Assembly: GCA_034770075.1 (NCBI GenBank)
Contig: CM068382.1
Coordinates: forward strand, 9,070,685-9,134,684
Direction of reading: 5' to 3'
Length of the DNA: 64,000 nt
Source: Aralia elata
Taxonomy: Eukaryota > Streptophyta > Magnoliopsida > Apiales > Araliaceae
The position numbers and the translations under genes are program-made. The notes below the pieces were generated by a model that had not been told where the DNA came from, did no database searches, and worked only from the letters and a program-made list of their open reading frames with translations. Below, one piece after another: positions 21,526 through 32,313 of this stretch (position 1 is the first letter of the stretch; every line of letters starts with the position of its first letter).

Positions 21526-21971
21526 TGTTAACGCTTGATTTTGTCCGCGCGTCCAATCCACTCTCCGCGCGTGTACCTGCACAAAAGTCCCAACGGCTTG
21601 GGCCGTGTGGAGACTCCTCGGGTGTAAGAGTAAGTAACAAGCTCAAGGTACGCTAACAATGGAGGTCAAATATTTAGTAGGGTAAAAGTGTTGTACCTTG
21701 TACTCATTGTTACTTGGATATTTATAAGGATTCACTTGACTACTTTCTACTCCTATTAGGAGTGCTCTGCCCAGAATCCTTATTAGACCCGGATTCAACT
21801 ACCTTGATCCGATAGAAGTATTATCCAGTAAGGAACCACAAGGGCCTTGGATACTGGCCCAAGCCATTTCGGACTGGAGAGTCCTCATAGAATCCGCTAG
21901 GTGTGATTGGCCTTTGGGCCGAGCCCAACATAAGAAGCCCAATCCAGCCTGTTAGGATTTATATCCGAACA
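21526..21971 (-). repeat. 5' LTR of element D (446 bp)
   Basis: Matches 12414-12859 without a visible difference; TG...CA ends; followed by the duplication GATAG at 21972-21976. Confidence 0.95.
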
Positions 21972-22168
21972 GATAGCATGATAATAAAATTATGATAGTA
22001 AACTTGAGAACATATTATTAACAAAAAAAAAAATTCCCTTTCTGGAACAAATTCTTTTTTACAAATGAGATTATTTTTGTGGAACGGCCAGATGAGAGTA
22101 TACAAGGGGAACAACAGGATATATTCTTATTTCTTACGGGATGTATATTAATCAGTAAAACACACTAT

Positions 22169-22656
22169 TAAGCCCCCTGATGGGGTTTACAAACTTAATT
22201 CGGATGCTTCAGTTAAACCGAATGGGTTTATTGGGATTGGATTTGTGTTTCGAGATCACTGTGGCAAGGTTTTTTCAGCTGGGTTTAACAGGAAGATGGG
22301 TAATTTGGATGTAGATTGTGCGGAAGCTTTAGCTATAAAGTCGGGAATGGAGTTTGCTCGTATATGGTGTTTCTAAAATTATTGTTGAAAGTGATAGCAG
22401 TTCTGTAGTTAATCAATTCCTCATTCAGCACGTGGAGAGCTCAAATTTAGATACGTTGGTGGAAGATTGTCTATTGTTAAGAGAATAATTTACAAAATGT
22501 AATTTTTTTTATATTCGACGAATCGGTAACTAAGTTGCTCATGCTTTGGCTGCTATAACTCAAATATCGGCTTTTAATTCTCTACTTTTTGGTTGGAAGA
22601 TATTCTTCCTTTAGTTGTAAAAGATGTTCTTCATTAATATATAAAAAATAAAAAAT
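22169..22656 (+). pseudogene. LINE 3' end: broken RNase H domain with A-rich tail
   Basis: The first frame reads PPDGVYKLNSDASVKPNG, then GFVFRDHCGKVFSAG and ECAEALAIK-like residues, the plant LINE/RVT_3 RNase H pattern (Asp in NSDAS, Glu in AEALA). A stop falls after IWCF (near 22373). A one-base shift restores KIIVESDSSSVVNQ, then after another stop RRIGN and VAHALAAI, the last family motif. About 60 bases later comes ATATAAAAAATAAAAAATG, an A-rich tail. The 5' part of the LINE is absent, as expected for 5'-truncated insertion. Multiple breaks make it a pseudogene. Confidence 0.8.
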
Positions 22657-23410
22657 GCATACTTCACTCAAACCTTAAAAATCAGTCAATAGAATGGGAC
22701 CAACAGCTATTGGAATTTCTTATTGCTTACGGGATGCAATTTTGAGTCAAAAGGTGCCTCTTTCTGTTAAATTTCTTTGAGCTTGACACAAAGATGCTAA
22801 TTCAAAGCAACATGAATTTCAACTATACTTATTTGGTAGCTTCAAATTGATGTAAACCAAATTCTAAATGTTCCAAATGGATATAATGAGTGAATTATTT
22901 AAATTAGGGAACAAAATGTTATCTTGTCAAAGCTGTACTCTTCTTTCAAGAAAAGGACTAAGAAATTCAAAGGGTCATCACTGCAAAGGTCAGATGTGAT
23001 AATCATTAATCAGCAGACGGTGATGAGGATAGTGACAATTAACAATGACCTTATAATAAATGACAAAATTACAGACCATGATCCAAAGATTGCCAGACAA
23101 AAGCTGACTTATATATTGGCAAACCAAGAAGATGACATTCACATGTGACCACCATCAAGACAGTTTTACTTATAAAATATATGAAGCAATAAATCTCCTT
23201 TAAATCCCTTCGAACATCAAACATATACAATAGTGTCTTTTCTGTTTGTTTGGCATTTTGGAAATTCTGTTTTTGTCTAGTAAAAAAGCTTGAAAAAACT
23301 ATTTGTCCTATAAAAAAAGAAAAAACAAGAATTCTTGCCTAAATTTCTATTTATTCTTCAATTCCTTGGCCTTCCCTCTTCATGTTTGACAGAGATTTTG
23401 GTACATTATC
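22657..23410. other. Downstream flank of transporter 2
   Basis: AT-rich sequence with no recognised element. A 74-residue plus-strand frame at 22924-23148 has no family motif and biased Asn/Asp/Ile content, so I do not call it a gene. Confidence 0.5.
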
Positions 23411-25159
23411 TCATTGCCCTTCATTAGTGGATGCCAAAGCCACTTCTTTTTGGGACACCTCCTCTTCATCTTTGAACTTCTTATAGATATCCCCTTTGTA
23501 GAATTCTTGAGTTCTTACCACCAAGATCAATGAAATAAGAGCTCCAAAAAGTGTTACACTAGCCAAAATTATAAAAGCCAGCCTGTAACACTTTGTACCA
23601 ATACAAATCAATTCCTTCACATCTGATCTATGCATTCCTTTCCTTGTGAGCTCCTTCAATGCTTCTTTATCATAAAGAGGCCCTGTGACCTTCACATTTA
23701 GTATATATGACCCAAGTGGACTAGCCAATTGCCCACAATTGAACAATGTAGAATAGTACTTTAGGCCAAATAACTCAGAAATGATAGCAAAAATCAAAGG
23801 CAATTGTGCACCAAATGAGAATCCTATTATCACTGATGCCACATAAACTGATCCAGGGACCGGAAAGGCGATGAGGAGGTGGCCAACACAGGACAAAAGT
23901 AGGACTAATGTCATCATAAGGGGCCTGGGAAATTTGTACTTAACAAGTAAAGTTTCGGAAACAAAACCAGAAAAGATCCTCCCAAAGTAATTCCATATGC
24001 TTAATAGTGACACAAATGACTTGATGGTTTTTGTAGGATATCCAAGAGACTCCCCGATTTGCCCCAAATTGTCAACAGCAGTTAAGCTTGAGCCAAGCCC
24101 ACAAAATGTTGCGAGGAATAGAATTAACATGTCGGTGCTAAGAAGAGCTTGCAAGATTGTGTAATCTTCCCCTCTTTCTGGCTTATTAAAGATGTTACTA
24201 AAACATGGTGTTTCTTGTTCTTGCCTTTTTTCTAAAGAATTTGGTAAAGGTGATATTGGTTTTGAATTGTCAATGGTGATTATTGGAGGAATAATGGGCT
24301 GCTTTTTTTGGTTCCAAAGGACTAACTCTTCCCTAATGGCAATAAAAAGAGGGACAAATAATAAAGCACAGACAATTGTAGAACTTCCAGCATATGCTGC
24401 TTGTGGAAAACTTACCAGTTTTTGAGCTATAGTCATGGCCATAAGAAAAAGTGCTAGAATTATCGATACATAGAGGTACTGGTAAAAGATTCTGAGCTCA
24501 TTCGGCTGCCTAACGACCTTCATAGCACGAATGGTGTAAACAAATGCAACTGATAATGTTGCTGGTAGCCAGGCAATGAGAAGAATAAGCGATTTTGAGT
24601 CATTCCCATAAACAGCCAAGTAAATCTGTGTCATTATAGCTCCACTTAGGCCAGTGAACCCTTTTAAGAGTCCTAACATAATTCCTCGGCTCTCAGGGAA
24701 ATTTTTGACAGAAGTGACTAGAGCTCCAGTGTTTGCAAAGTTCTGGGAATTGGCTCCAATGCAAATGTACATGCACATTTGCCACACTTTTGGCTTGGAA
24801 ACTCTGCCTGTGACAGTTAACCATATCATGAAGTAGCCAACAAAATTAAGGGCTGAGCCAACTAGTAACACAAACCATGTTGGGGTAATCTCAGCAAGAA
24901 GGCCTGAGGGTACCCCAACATTTGCTCCAAAATCCTTGAAAAAGCCTAGCAGATTCAGGGTGGTTTGGTCATATCCCTGAGTTGCTTTTATCTCCTTGGA
25001 ATATACTCCAAAAAGATATGTAGCACCTGCCCCTGCCATGATTAGAAAAGATGCAAAAAGGGAGAACCACCTGCCTCGAACTACGTGAACAGCGAAACGC
25101 AACGGCTTGCCGCCACTGCCGGTGGCGGTTGCAGTGGTGGTGGTTAGTGGCTCACCCAT
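23411..25159 (-). CDS. Nodulin-like major facilitator transporter (NFD4-like), copy 2
   Basis: An intact single-exon frame of 582 residues. It has the same layout as copy 1: a short Thr/Gly-rich start, GRWFSLFASFLIMAGAGATYLFG (first membrane segment), NSQNFANTGALVTSVKNFPES, GLSGAIMTQIYLAVYGND, a hydrophilic loop of about 65 residues, RGEDYTILQALLSTDML, WNYFGRIFSGFVSE and GFSFGAQLPL. It differs from copies 1 and 3 at many positions (ALVTS for VLVTC, FPES for FPEN, a longer loop and a KEVALASTNEGQ tail), so it is the more distant paralogue. Roughly twelve membrane segments are expected. The start at 25159 is followed by a proline/threonine tract, as in copy 1. Substrate is unknown. Confidence 0.93.
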   Translation of the reverse strand: MGEPLTTTTATATGSGGKPLRFAVHVVRGRWFSLFASFLIMAGAGATYLFGVYSKEIKATQGYDQTTLNLLGFFKDFGANVGVPSGLLAEITPTWFVLLVGSALNFVGYFMIWLTVTGRVSKPKVWQMCMYICIGANSQNFANTGALVTSVKNFPESRGIMLGLLKGFTGLSGAIMTQIYLAVYGNDSKSLILLIAWLPATLSVAFVYTIRAMKVVRQPNELRIFYQYLYVSIILALFLMAMTIAQKLVSFPQAAYAGSSTIVCALLFVPLFIAIREELVLWNQKKQPIIPPIITIDNSKPISPLPNSLEKRQEQETPCFSNIFNKPERGEDYTILQALLSTDMLILFLATFCGLGSSLTAVDNLGQIGESLGYPTKTIKSFVSLLSIWNYFGRIFSGFVSETLLVKYKFPRPLMMTLVLLLSCVGHLLIAFPVPGSVYVASVIIGFSFGAQLPLIFAIISELFGLKYYSTLFNCGQLASPLGSYILNVKVTGPLYDKEALKELTRKGMHRSDVKELICIGTKCYRLAFIILASVTLFGALISLILVVRTQEFYKGDIYKKFKDEEEVSQKEVALASTNEGQ

Positions 25160-25846
25160 TTTTTTTTTTGGCTATAAAGATAAAATACAAAAATTGAAAG
25201 AGGTTTAGCTTAGCAGGATGAGTAATGGAATGGGAAGTCTATAAAGCAGTAGGTGGGGTAAGGTAAATCTTGTAGAATCAAAGGCCTAATTGTTGTTGAA
25301 ATCATTCATATAGGTGAGCTAAGCAAGACGAAATTATGAAGCTGAGGTCGGCATGAGTAGGGGGGTGTGTGTGAACTGATTTTTGGGGAAAAAAAAAGGG
25401 TAGGTTGGAGGAATTTGGAAATTTTTTTGTTATCATTGTCAAGAATGTGTGGTCCAACTACTTTAATAATTACCGAAAAAATGTAAATTGATAAATTTCC
25501 TATTACAAATAACAATAATATTTTGATGACAATTTTATTTTTTCAGAAAGTTACTTACAAAATAATGTGGCTGGTTGTGGTTTGTTACTATCATTAGGCT
25601 CACCCATGTATGATAGATCATCCACTAATTACACTTTACCGCATCATTTTATAAACAGTTTTTGTAAGTTTTTTTTTATCACCTTATAAACACTCTGCAA
25701 ATAAAGCGTTTTTTTAACTCTAAAGTCTTATTTGTGGGCCACCATAAATATAACATTTATTATAATCAATACAATAAGAAGTTATAGAACTTATCAATGG
25801 TTTGTGGTGTAGTGTGACAACTCCACCCTAATTGGGTCTAAAAAAA
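25160..25846. other. Upstream region of transporter 2
   Basis: Non-coding, AT-rich; several TATA-like words on the minus strand (for example CTTTATAG near 25172 and CTTTATAGAC near 25234) could be promoter elements but none stands out. It ends at the proposed left end of the Mutator-like element. Confidence 0.35.
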
Positions 25847-26849
25847 GGGACATTTACACTTTATAATACTTTTTTAAAAATAATTACAAAAATCATACAT
25901 CCATAAAATAATTACAAAAATACTACAGTTCATCATTTTTATTTACAATACTAATACAATTAAAAGTCCTTAAATTAAGGGATTAGTATTAATGGGCTGA
26001 CATGGCAAATTAGTTTCCATCTTCCTCAAACATTTTTTTCTCGTTCGGTCTCTCTCTCTCTCTCCGCCCTTAATTCTCGATTAATACATTGTCGTTCCGA
26101 TCATCTTCTTCACCTTTGTAAGCTTCGTATATGATCTCCAATGGCGCTCTCATATTTCACTCAACAAAATTGTCGGCGTAGAACGGGTTTGGATCATACC
26201 CAGATCCCGAATTCGTATCGCATGAATCCCAAATGTGATTATCATAATTATAATCATCCGTTAGTTGTTCTTGTTCCTGTTGTTGTAGTGGTAATCATCA
26301 TATTCTCTCTTTTACCCACACCAAATTGACAGTTCAAACTTGCATATTGTTAAAGAGATGGCAGCACGTCTGGGCAACTCTTCCCCATATGAATTTGTTC
26401 AAATACAATTTCGGGAGTTGTGCTAAATTTTTCCTATTTTGTACTTTGATTTTGTTGGATATTCATAACCATTTGTTATGGTTAGTGAGTCTGTAATGTT
26501 TATTGGAGTTTATGTAAACTGGGTTGGATATACAAGTTGTTTCTGTTTTGGTTATCATTATTAAAACCTGTTTTGGTTACTTTCATATAACTATTTGGTT
26601 ACTTCTTTATTATGTTTTGGTTACTGTTATCTTATGGTTTGGTTTGGCTACTATTATTGCGCCCTCAATGTGGGATTTTGGTTACTTTTATTTTTTATTC
26701 TGGTTAATCTATAATTGTTTAGTATATATGGATTGCCTAAACTGGGTTTCATTACATGATATTTCTATTTTGGTTACCATTAAAACCTGTTCTAGTTACT
26801 ATCATATAATTATGTGGTTACTGTTTTATTATGTTACATTATGGTTACT

Positions 26850-27516
26850 GTTATTAGTAACCAGATAGTTACAAGCTTGTATCAAGACAAACATCAAGTG
26901 TTAAATGTACATATGAGAGTGTCTTATTTATTTAGCTGATGTATGCATATAGAGGTAACCATTTTATTTTTTTATGAGTAATCAAATTTACATAAAATTT
27001 TTTATGAGTATCCAAACCTACATATATGGTAACCATTTTTGTTTGTGTTAGTAACCGGATAATTATAAGCTTGTATCAGGACTGTTATAAAGTGTTAAAT
27101 GTATATATTTTTATACCCTGTTATCATGATGAAATAAGAAACTCCAATTAAGAGTTCCCATTTATATATATGATGGTCACTTATAGATATCATATATTAA
27201 AATGAAAATAGTTTGAGAGGTGCAGTTGGTAACCAAACATGCATATAAGGATAACCATTTTAGTTTTTGTTAGTAACCAAATAATTAAAAACTTATATCA
27301 GAACAATTATCAAGTGCTTAATGTACATGTGAGGGTTCCCATTTATCTAGCTAATAAATACTTTTAAATTACATAGTTATAAAAGTTATTTGGAAATGGT
27401 CCAGTTGATAACTAAATATGAATATAGAGGTAACCATTTTATTTTAGATAGGTAACCAAATTTACATAAAAATGTTTCAGAAAAGTTACCAATTGTTTAA
27501 TGTATATGTTTACTTT
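26850..27516. repeat. Degenerate tandem repeats with GTAACC motif
   Basis: A unit of roughly 170-200 bases recurs about four times with much drift: GTAACC near its start, then a phrase like ATAAGCTTGTATCAGGAC, then AAGTGTTAAATGTA. The earlier stretch 26540-26870 is rich in TTTGGTTACT. The right side of the nest (52940-53600) has the same GTAACC words, consistent with one locus split by element A. Confidence 0.55.
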
Positions 27517-27521
27517 ATATT

Positions 27522-29195
27522 TGTCGACGCCGGGTTTTTGTCTTTTCCAATTTTAGCCTTTTGATTGAATGATTTTTTGGGAAAAGGTCGGCATTAATGT
27601 CGACGGGGTTTTGAAAGATCGTTTTTTATGATGAGCCAATTAACCAGAGTCTCCAGTTGGTATATTTGAAATGGATGTACCAACTCATCCGAGTTTTTGT
27701 TTTTTATAAATCGATGGCTCATATGTGACTCCGAATTAATTGGTCTGCAAACCGAGATTCGTAGAGTTCGGGGGCTTGCTTAAGCGAGGGGAAGGTGTTA
27801 GGCACCCCCCGACTTCCGTGAAACACGGTTACCGCAATCTTGATGCTTTCCTATCCTTTAATTCATGAAATGTGTGTGTATGCGCGCGTGTGTGTGTGCC
27901 TATGTGAATGCTGTGGTGAGTTTGTATGAAAGAGTCATTTGGATTTTTTTTAGGGAAAATCGTGTTTTGGGAGTGCTTTAGAATGTCCTTCGGCTTATAC
28001 GAGAAAGCTTATGAGAAAGGTTTGATTTTTTTTGTCAAAAGCTATGAGATTTTTCATTAAGAGCTGTTTTGGCAAAACAAGATTTTTTTAAACCTTCGTC
28101 AAAATAGGAATCGAGATCTATACGTTGCTTTCATAACTCAATGATGGGCAACCTCTAGGATCTCTTTAACCCTATGCACAAGGATTTAATAAAACATTAT
28201 TTATTTTTATAAGACCATTTTTTGTGATGTTTGAAAACGATTTCTTTCTTTTGCTTTCTCGTTAAATAGAAATCAACATTCATTTGCACTTTCAATTTTT
28301 ACGCCTCGTGGTGCTAATAACCTACTTTGATTGATTTTATAGAAATCTTCATCGTTTAACTTGAAATCGATTTTTGTGTCACAAATCAAATAAAACATTA
28401 AAATGTGTGGGGTCTATTCATGGGCATGTAAGCCATCCGAATAACCCCAACGCCCACAATCATATATTTCACTATTACGGGGCCTTAAACCCGATTTTCG
28501 ACTTGATATCGTTTTAAGGCCCGACAATTACATATTTACAATAAAGGGTACATCGGCCCTATTACATACATCCAAAAATGTCCATCATCGGATTTGGACC
28601 ACGGGGTCGCGTTCCTAGGCTCACATCCAAAATTTATACACACCCACGCAATGGATACTACAAAAATTAAACAAACTAAAATCGCCAAATGGATATCATC
28701 GGGCCATTAGGAAGAATTTCGTTCTGTTTGGAACCCTCACTAATAGTCCTCAATCCATGGATCCACAACAATATACAAGAAAAACTACATTTCACATAAC
28801 CCAATTGACAAGAAGATTAACAAAATGATATACAAAAATTGCTATGGAAATAATCTTTTCACATTGCAAATAATCCTCACAACAGGTATGAATTTATGTA
28901 TTGAGTAGAATAGAAGATATATGATATATAATCTTACACAAAAGATATAATTCCTCACTTCTTTTATCTCTATTTTCCTTGCAAATTCTAGCTATTTCTT
29001 CCCCTTTTTCCGAGCTGCTGCTGTGCTGTTTTTTTTCTTCTCTTCTCCGCCTGCCCAACCTTCTTGCCTCTGCTGGAACAAATGAAAAACTGCACTGATA
29101 TGGGGCTGCCAAGGGCAGCCGCAGATTGATCTGCGGCTGGCCGCAGATTGATCTGCGGCTGGCTGCGGCTGGCTGGCCGCCCACCAGCCACTCAG
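27522..29195 (-). repeat. 3' LTR of element A, truncated
   Basis: Matches 50840 to about 52516 of the other LTR, starting TGTCGACGCCGG. At 29195/29196 the match stops; the last 357 bases of the partner (which would hold the LTR's outer TGTAGACAC start on the minus strand) are absent. Two copies of the palindrome CCGCAGATTGATCTGCGG occur here against three in the partner. Confidence 0.85.
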
Positions 29196-29197
29196 GG

Positions 29198-29373
29198 GGT
29201 CGGGTTTCGTCGCCGGTCACCCATCTCGTAATCGTCGGTTATCGTCGCCGGTCGATCGTCTTGTCGGGGCCGAGTTTCGTCGCCGGTCACCCATCTCGTA
29301 ATCGCCGGTTATCGTCGCCGGTCGATCGTCTTGTCGGGGCCGGGTCTCGTCGCCGGTCACCCATCTCGTAATC
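29198..29373. repeat. 70-bp tandem repeat, about 2.5 copies
   Basis: TTTCGTCGCCGGTCACCC recurs at about 29205 and 29275, and as TCTCGTCGCCGGTCACCC at about 29345; period 70. It is GC-rich and sits exactly at the breakpoint of the truncated LTR. Confidence 0.8.
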
Positions 29374-29639
29374 ACCTTATTTCATCGCATTGTCATCAAA
29401 GGAAGTTATTCTCCTGACTAGCCTGAAAGGCATCCTTGGAGTTCGTCCTGGTACATCGTTCTTGGGCAGCCATCGCTTTTGACTCTGATAGGGTAGGACC
29501 TTGTCACCTAACCTGCATGGATCACGTACAGAGTTATCATCTATTCAATGCATGTGACACAACATGTAAATTGGATGAAAAAATGACCCCTGTACAGTCT
29601 TTTGATACTGTTCTACAGATGCCATCATTTTGTCGGGGT
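29374..29639. other. Element A internal sequence without a gene
   Basis: Non-repetitive spacer between the 70-bp repeats and the minisatellite. No protein motif recognised. Confidence 0.5.
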
Positions 29640-29804
29640 TTGCCTGGATCTCAGCCCTTCCTAGGGATCGCTCACTTTTTGGATATCGGCCCCTCCCAAG
29701 GGTTGTTCACCACCTTGTTGTGGTTCGCTTGGATGCATTCCCAGGGTCACTTCTTGCTTGGATACCAGCCCTTCCCAGGGTCATTGATTGTTTGGATACC
29801 AGCC
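29640..29804. repeat. Minisatellite of element A, left part (interrupted by element B)
   Basis: Units with the core TTGGATACCAGCCCTTCCCA and TTGGATGCATTCCCAGGG. The array resumes at 36667; the target duplication CAGCC of element B is itself part of the repeat unit. Confidence 0.85.
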
Positions 29805-30764
29805 TGATGAGGACATCCATGATCCAGAAACCCATGACACAACCCGAGAAGACCCATTGCAATTGCCACTTGGACCCATTACTAGAGCTCGAGCTAAAAC
29901 CTTCAAAGACGGACTTAACGGAATGATCCGTGAACTATGGAACGAGATTGGATCAAGTATAGAAGTTATGGAGGTGGAGTCCAAGCGTATGAAACCTGTA
30001 AACATGTTACGAATGGACGTAGCGATCAAAACGATGAAAGAAACCCGTTTGCATGAAGCAGGCTAGCTCGCCCCGGCGAGGTTTTACAGGCCATTTTTCT
30101 CGCCCCGGCGAGGTTTTTACATTACAAAACTCTCGCCCCGGCGAGAATTTTCAATACAATTTTCTCACCCCGGCGAGAACCTCCTGGATGCAGTTTGTCA
30201 TTTTTTGACTTTCTTGATTTTCGAACCTTCTTTCATCTAAAACATGATATCAGTATTTAGGATCAATTACATGTGTTCTGATTGCAACATTTCTATATTT
30301 GTGTGCTTGTATTTCAAAGAATGTGTGCTTCTAGAAGCTTCTAGTTTGTTTCTAAAACTAGTATAAATAGGTGCTATTGTAAACTTGAATTCATTCATTA
30401 ATATTCAGATTATCATCATTATTGTGAGATTGTTCTTTTTTTGTGGTTCTTGAGAATTCCTAAGTATTCCTTAGTTTTCTTTGAGATTCATATTCGACTT
30501 ATCATACAACCAATCATAGTTGTGTGTGGCGTCTTCTACCGCATCAATCGTCGATTGTACCAAGATTACCGCTTCAACATAAGCGAGGGGTCGAGGTGTC
30601 GTTGGTGTCCATCCTACGCAAACTTCATTTGCAAGCAATTGTACCAAGATTACCGTCTACATATAGGCGAGGGGTTAATGTGTTGCAAGCTATCCATCCT
30701 ATCAACTTGTTAGAAACGATCCGGGCGACAACCACCTCACGCAAGCGTGCCGTGGAGTCTATCA
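29805..30764 (+). repeat. 5' LTR of element B (960 bp)
   Basis: Partner of 35685-36661. Its first 260 bases are a silent copy of the pol C-terminal coding segment, ending at TAG 30064-30066. Four GC-rich hairpins and a TATA box (GTATAAATAG at 30361) follow. Confidence 0.93.
30067..30180 (+). repeat. Hairpin array CTCGCCCCGGCGAG in the element B 5' LTR
   Basis: Four copies of the near-palindrome CTCGCCCCGGCGAG (one with CTCACC) spaced about 30-40 bases apart with T-rich spacers, directly after the pol stop codon. Each can form a six-base-pair GC stem. Confidence 0.85.
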
Positions 30765-30780
30765 TTTGGTATCAAAGCTA
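30765..30780 (+). promoter_or_regulatory. Primer binding site of element B (initiator tRNA-Met type)
   Basis: TTTGGTATCAAAGC directly follows the 5' LTR and matches the plant pattern TGGTATCAGAGC apart from one base. Confidence 0.85.
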
Positions 30781-31201
30781 AGTTTCCTATCAAGTTACTT
30801 ATCTTTACTTTTATTGTTGAATTATAGGCAAAAAAAAAAACTGCATAAAATATATAGCAGAAAATTTGTATTGTGAATTGTTACCATTGGGATTTTCATT
30901 TGCAAGAATCATATTTGGCGGTTGGAAGTCTTGTGAAGAGTCGTACTTTCTATATTGTGTTCTTGATAAGTTATTATTGGATTGTAATTAGAGAATTGAG
31001 GTAATATTTGTGAGAATTCAAAAAGAACCTATTAGTAAGAACTATGAGCGGAAAAAAGCAAGAGTAGTGAGATTACTAGAGGGTAAAAGCCATTTGTGTG
31101 ATACACGAGCATTTCATATTTGTGTGATATATTGTTTGAGTGAAACACGTAAGGGAGTGGTGAGGAACTTGTTTTCTACTAATCTTTATTTTGCAGGAAA
31201 C
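30781..31201 (+). other. Untranslated leader of element B
   Basis: AT-rich leader between the primer site and the likely gag ATG at 31202. The gag frame extends open upstream to 31010, but the residues there have no gag-like character. Confidence 0.5.
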
Positions 31202-32313
31202 ATGTCTAACACAAGAGATAAGACAATTGAAAATGAACCTTCTACATCGAATTTTGACCCTAAACTTATGATGAAGGCTATGATGAAAGAATTTTCTAGA
31301 CAATTGGGAATGGCTATGGAGCAAGTGCATGATCGCATCGATCAATTGAGTGACACTCGAGGGGAACGAACTCAAATCCCTCCGGGTGGGCGCCCAAAAG
31401 GAAAGGCCCAACAAAAGGAAGCAAGGCTAGAGGAGACAAATTACTATGATGAAAGGTTTAGTGAGGAAGAGGATCGAGAAACTGACTTTATCCCTAGGAG
31501 ACATTTTGCAAAGGATAGAGGCGGCCGAAATCGAGAGGACAACAATCTTGATAACATCAAAATGAAAATTCCCACATTCCAAGGCAGAAGTGATCCCAAG
31601 GCATATTTAGAATGGGAGAGAAAAATGGAGTGGATCTTTGACTGTCACAACTACTCGGATCTCAAGAAAGTTAGAATTGCAGCTACCGAATTTTCAGACT
31701 ATGCAGTTACTTGGTGGGATCAATTGATGATCAGCCGAAGGAGGTGCAGAGAACGTCCAATCGAGACTTGGGCAGAAATGAAAGCTGTAATGAAAAAGAG
31801 GTTTGTCCCAAGCCACTATTATCGAGATCTGTTTCGAAACTTACAAAATTTGAGACAGGGAAGCAAGAGAGTGTGGAGGACTACTTCAAGGAGATGGAGA
31901 TGCTAATGTCTAGAGCTGACATCGACGAGGATAATGAGGCAACCATGGCCCGATTTTCAGCAGGTTTAAATTGGGACATTGCAGATTTGGTGGAGCGTCA
32001 ACATTATGTGGTATTGGAAGATATGGTGCACATGACTATCAAAATAGAGAAGCAACTTAAGAGGAGAGGTGGCCAACGAACAAATCCAACCACAGGTACA
32101 TCATGGAAAGCCAATAATGTGAAGCGTGAGGAAAAACCAACTATTTTCAAACCAAAGCCAGAAATCAAGCAAGGAGCGGCTACTCAAGTAGTGCAAGGTA
32201 AAACTAATACACCTTCTACTAGTCGTAATCGAGATATTGTATGCTTTAAATGTCAAGGCAGGGGGACATATTGCAAATCAATGCCCAAATCAAAGAACTA
32301 TGTTATTGCTTGA
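31202..32313 (+). pseudogene. gag: Element B gag with zinc knuckle (frameshifted)
   Basis: Starting at MSNTRDKTIE, the first frame shows the gag domain: KMKIPTFQGRSDPKAYLEWE, then YAVTWWDQLM and AEMKAVMKKRFVPSHYYRDL. It breaks near 31860; the continuing frame has QESVEDYFKEMEMLMSRADI and WDIADLVE. The C-terminal zinc knuckle CFKCQGRGTYCKSM is itself split by a shift near 32262: the two frames share the CX2CX4HX4C pattern (GGHIANQCPN in the next one). The product would form virus-like particles; as it stands it cannot be made whole. Confidence 0.85.

Larger units (their letters stand above)
12414..21971 (-). mobile_element. Element D: complete Tat-lineage Ty3/gypsy retrotransposon, 9.56 kb
   Basis: Two 446-bp LTRs that appear identical base for base bound the element, each with TG...CA ends, and the exact 5-bp duplication GATAG lies at 12409-12413 and 21972-21976. 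Read on the minus strand the order is 5' LTR, primer site, gag, protease, reverse transcriptase, RNase H, second (archaeal-type) RNase H, integrase, a spacer carrying a plus-strand antisense gene, polypurine tract, 3' LTR. The second RNase H and an antisense ORF between pol and the 3' LTR are features of the plant Tat lineage (as in Grande or Retand). Identical LTRs mean a very recent insertion, yet gag-pol and the antisense gene both contain frameshifts. Confidence 0.95.

Noticed and set aside
26141..26329. 62-codon frame with ATG GCG start after a CT-rich leader
   Set aside because: Hydrophobic valine run near the end, no splice partner or homology recognised; kept only as a note on possible captured sequence.
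28894..29371. ORFs in the left LTR of A with matching ones at 52193-52512
   Set aside because: They are LTR sequence repeated in both copies, with frame changes between copies and no known domain.
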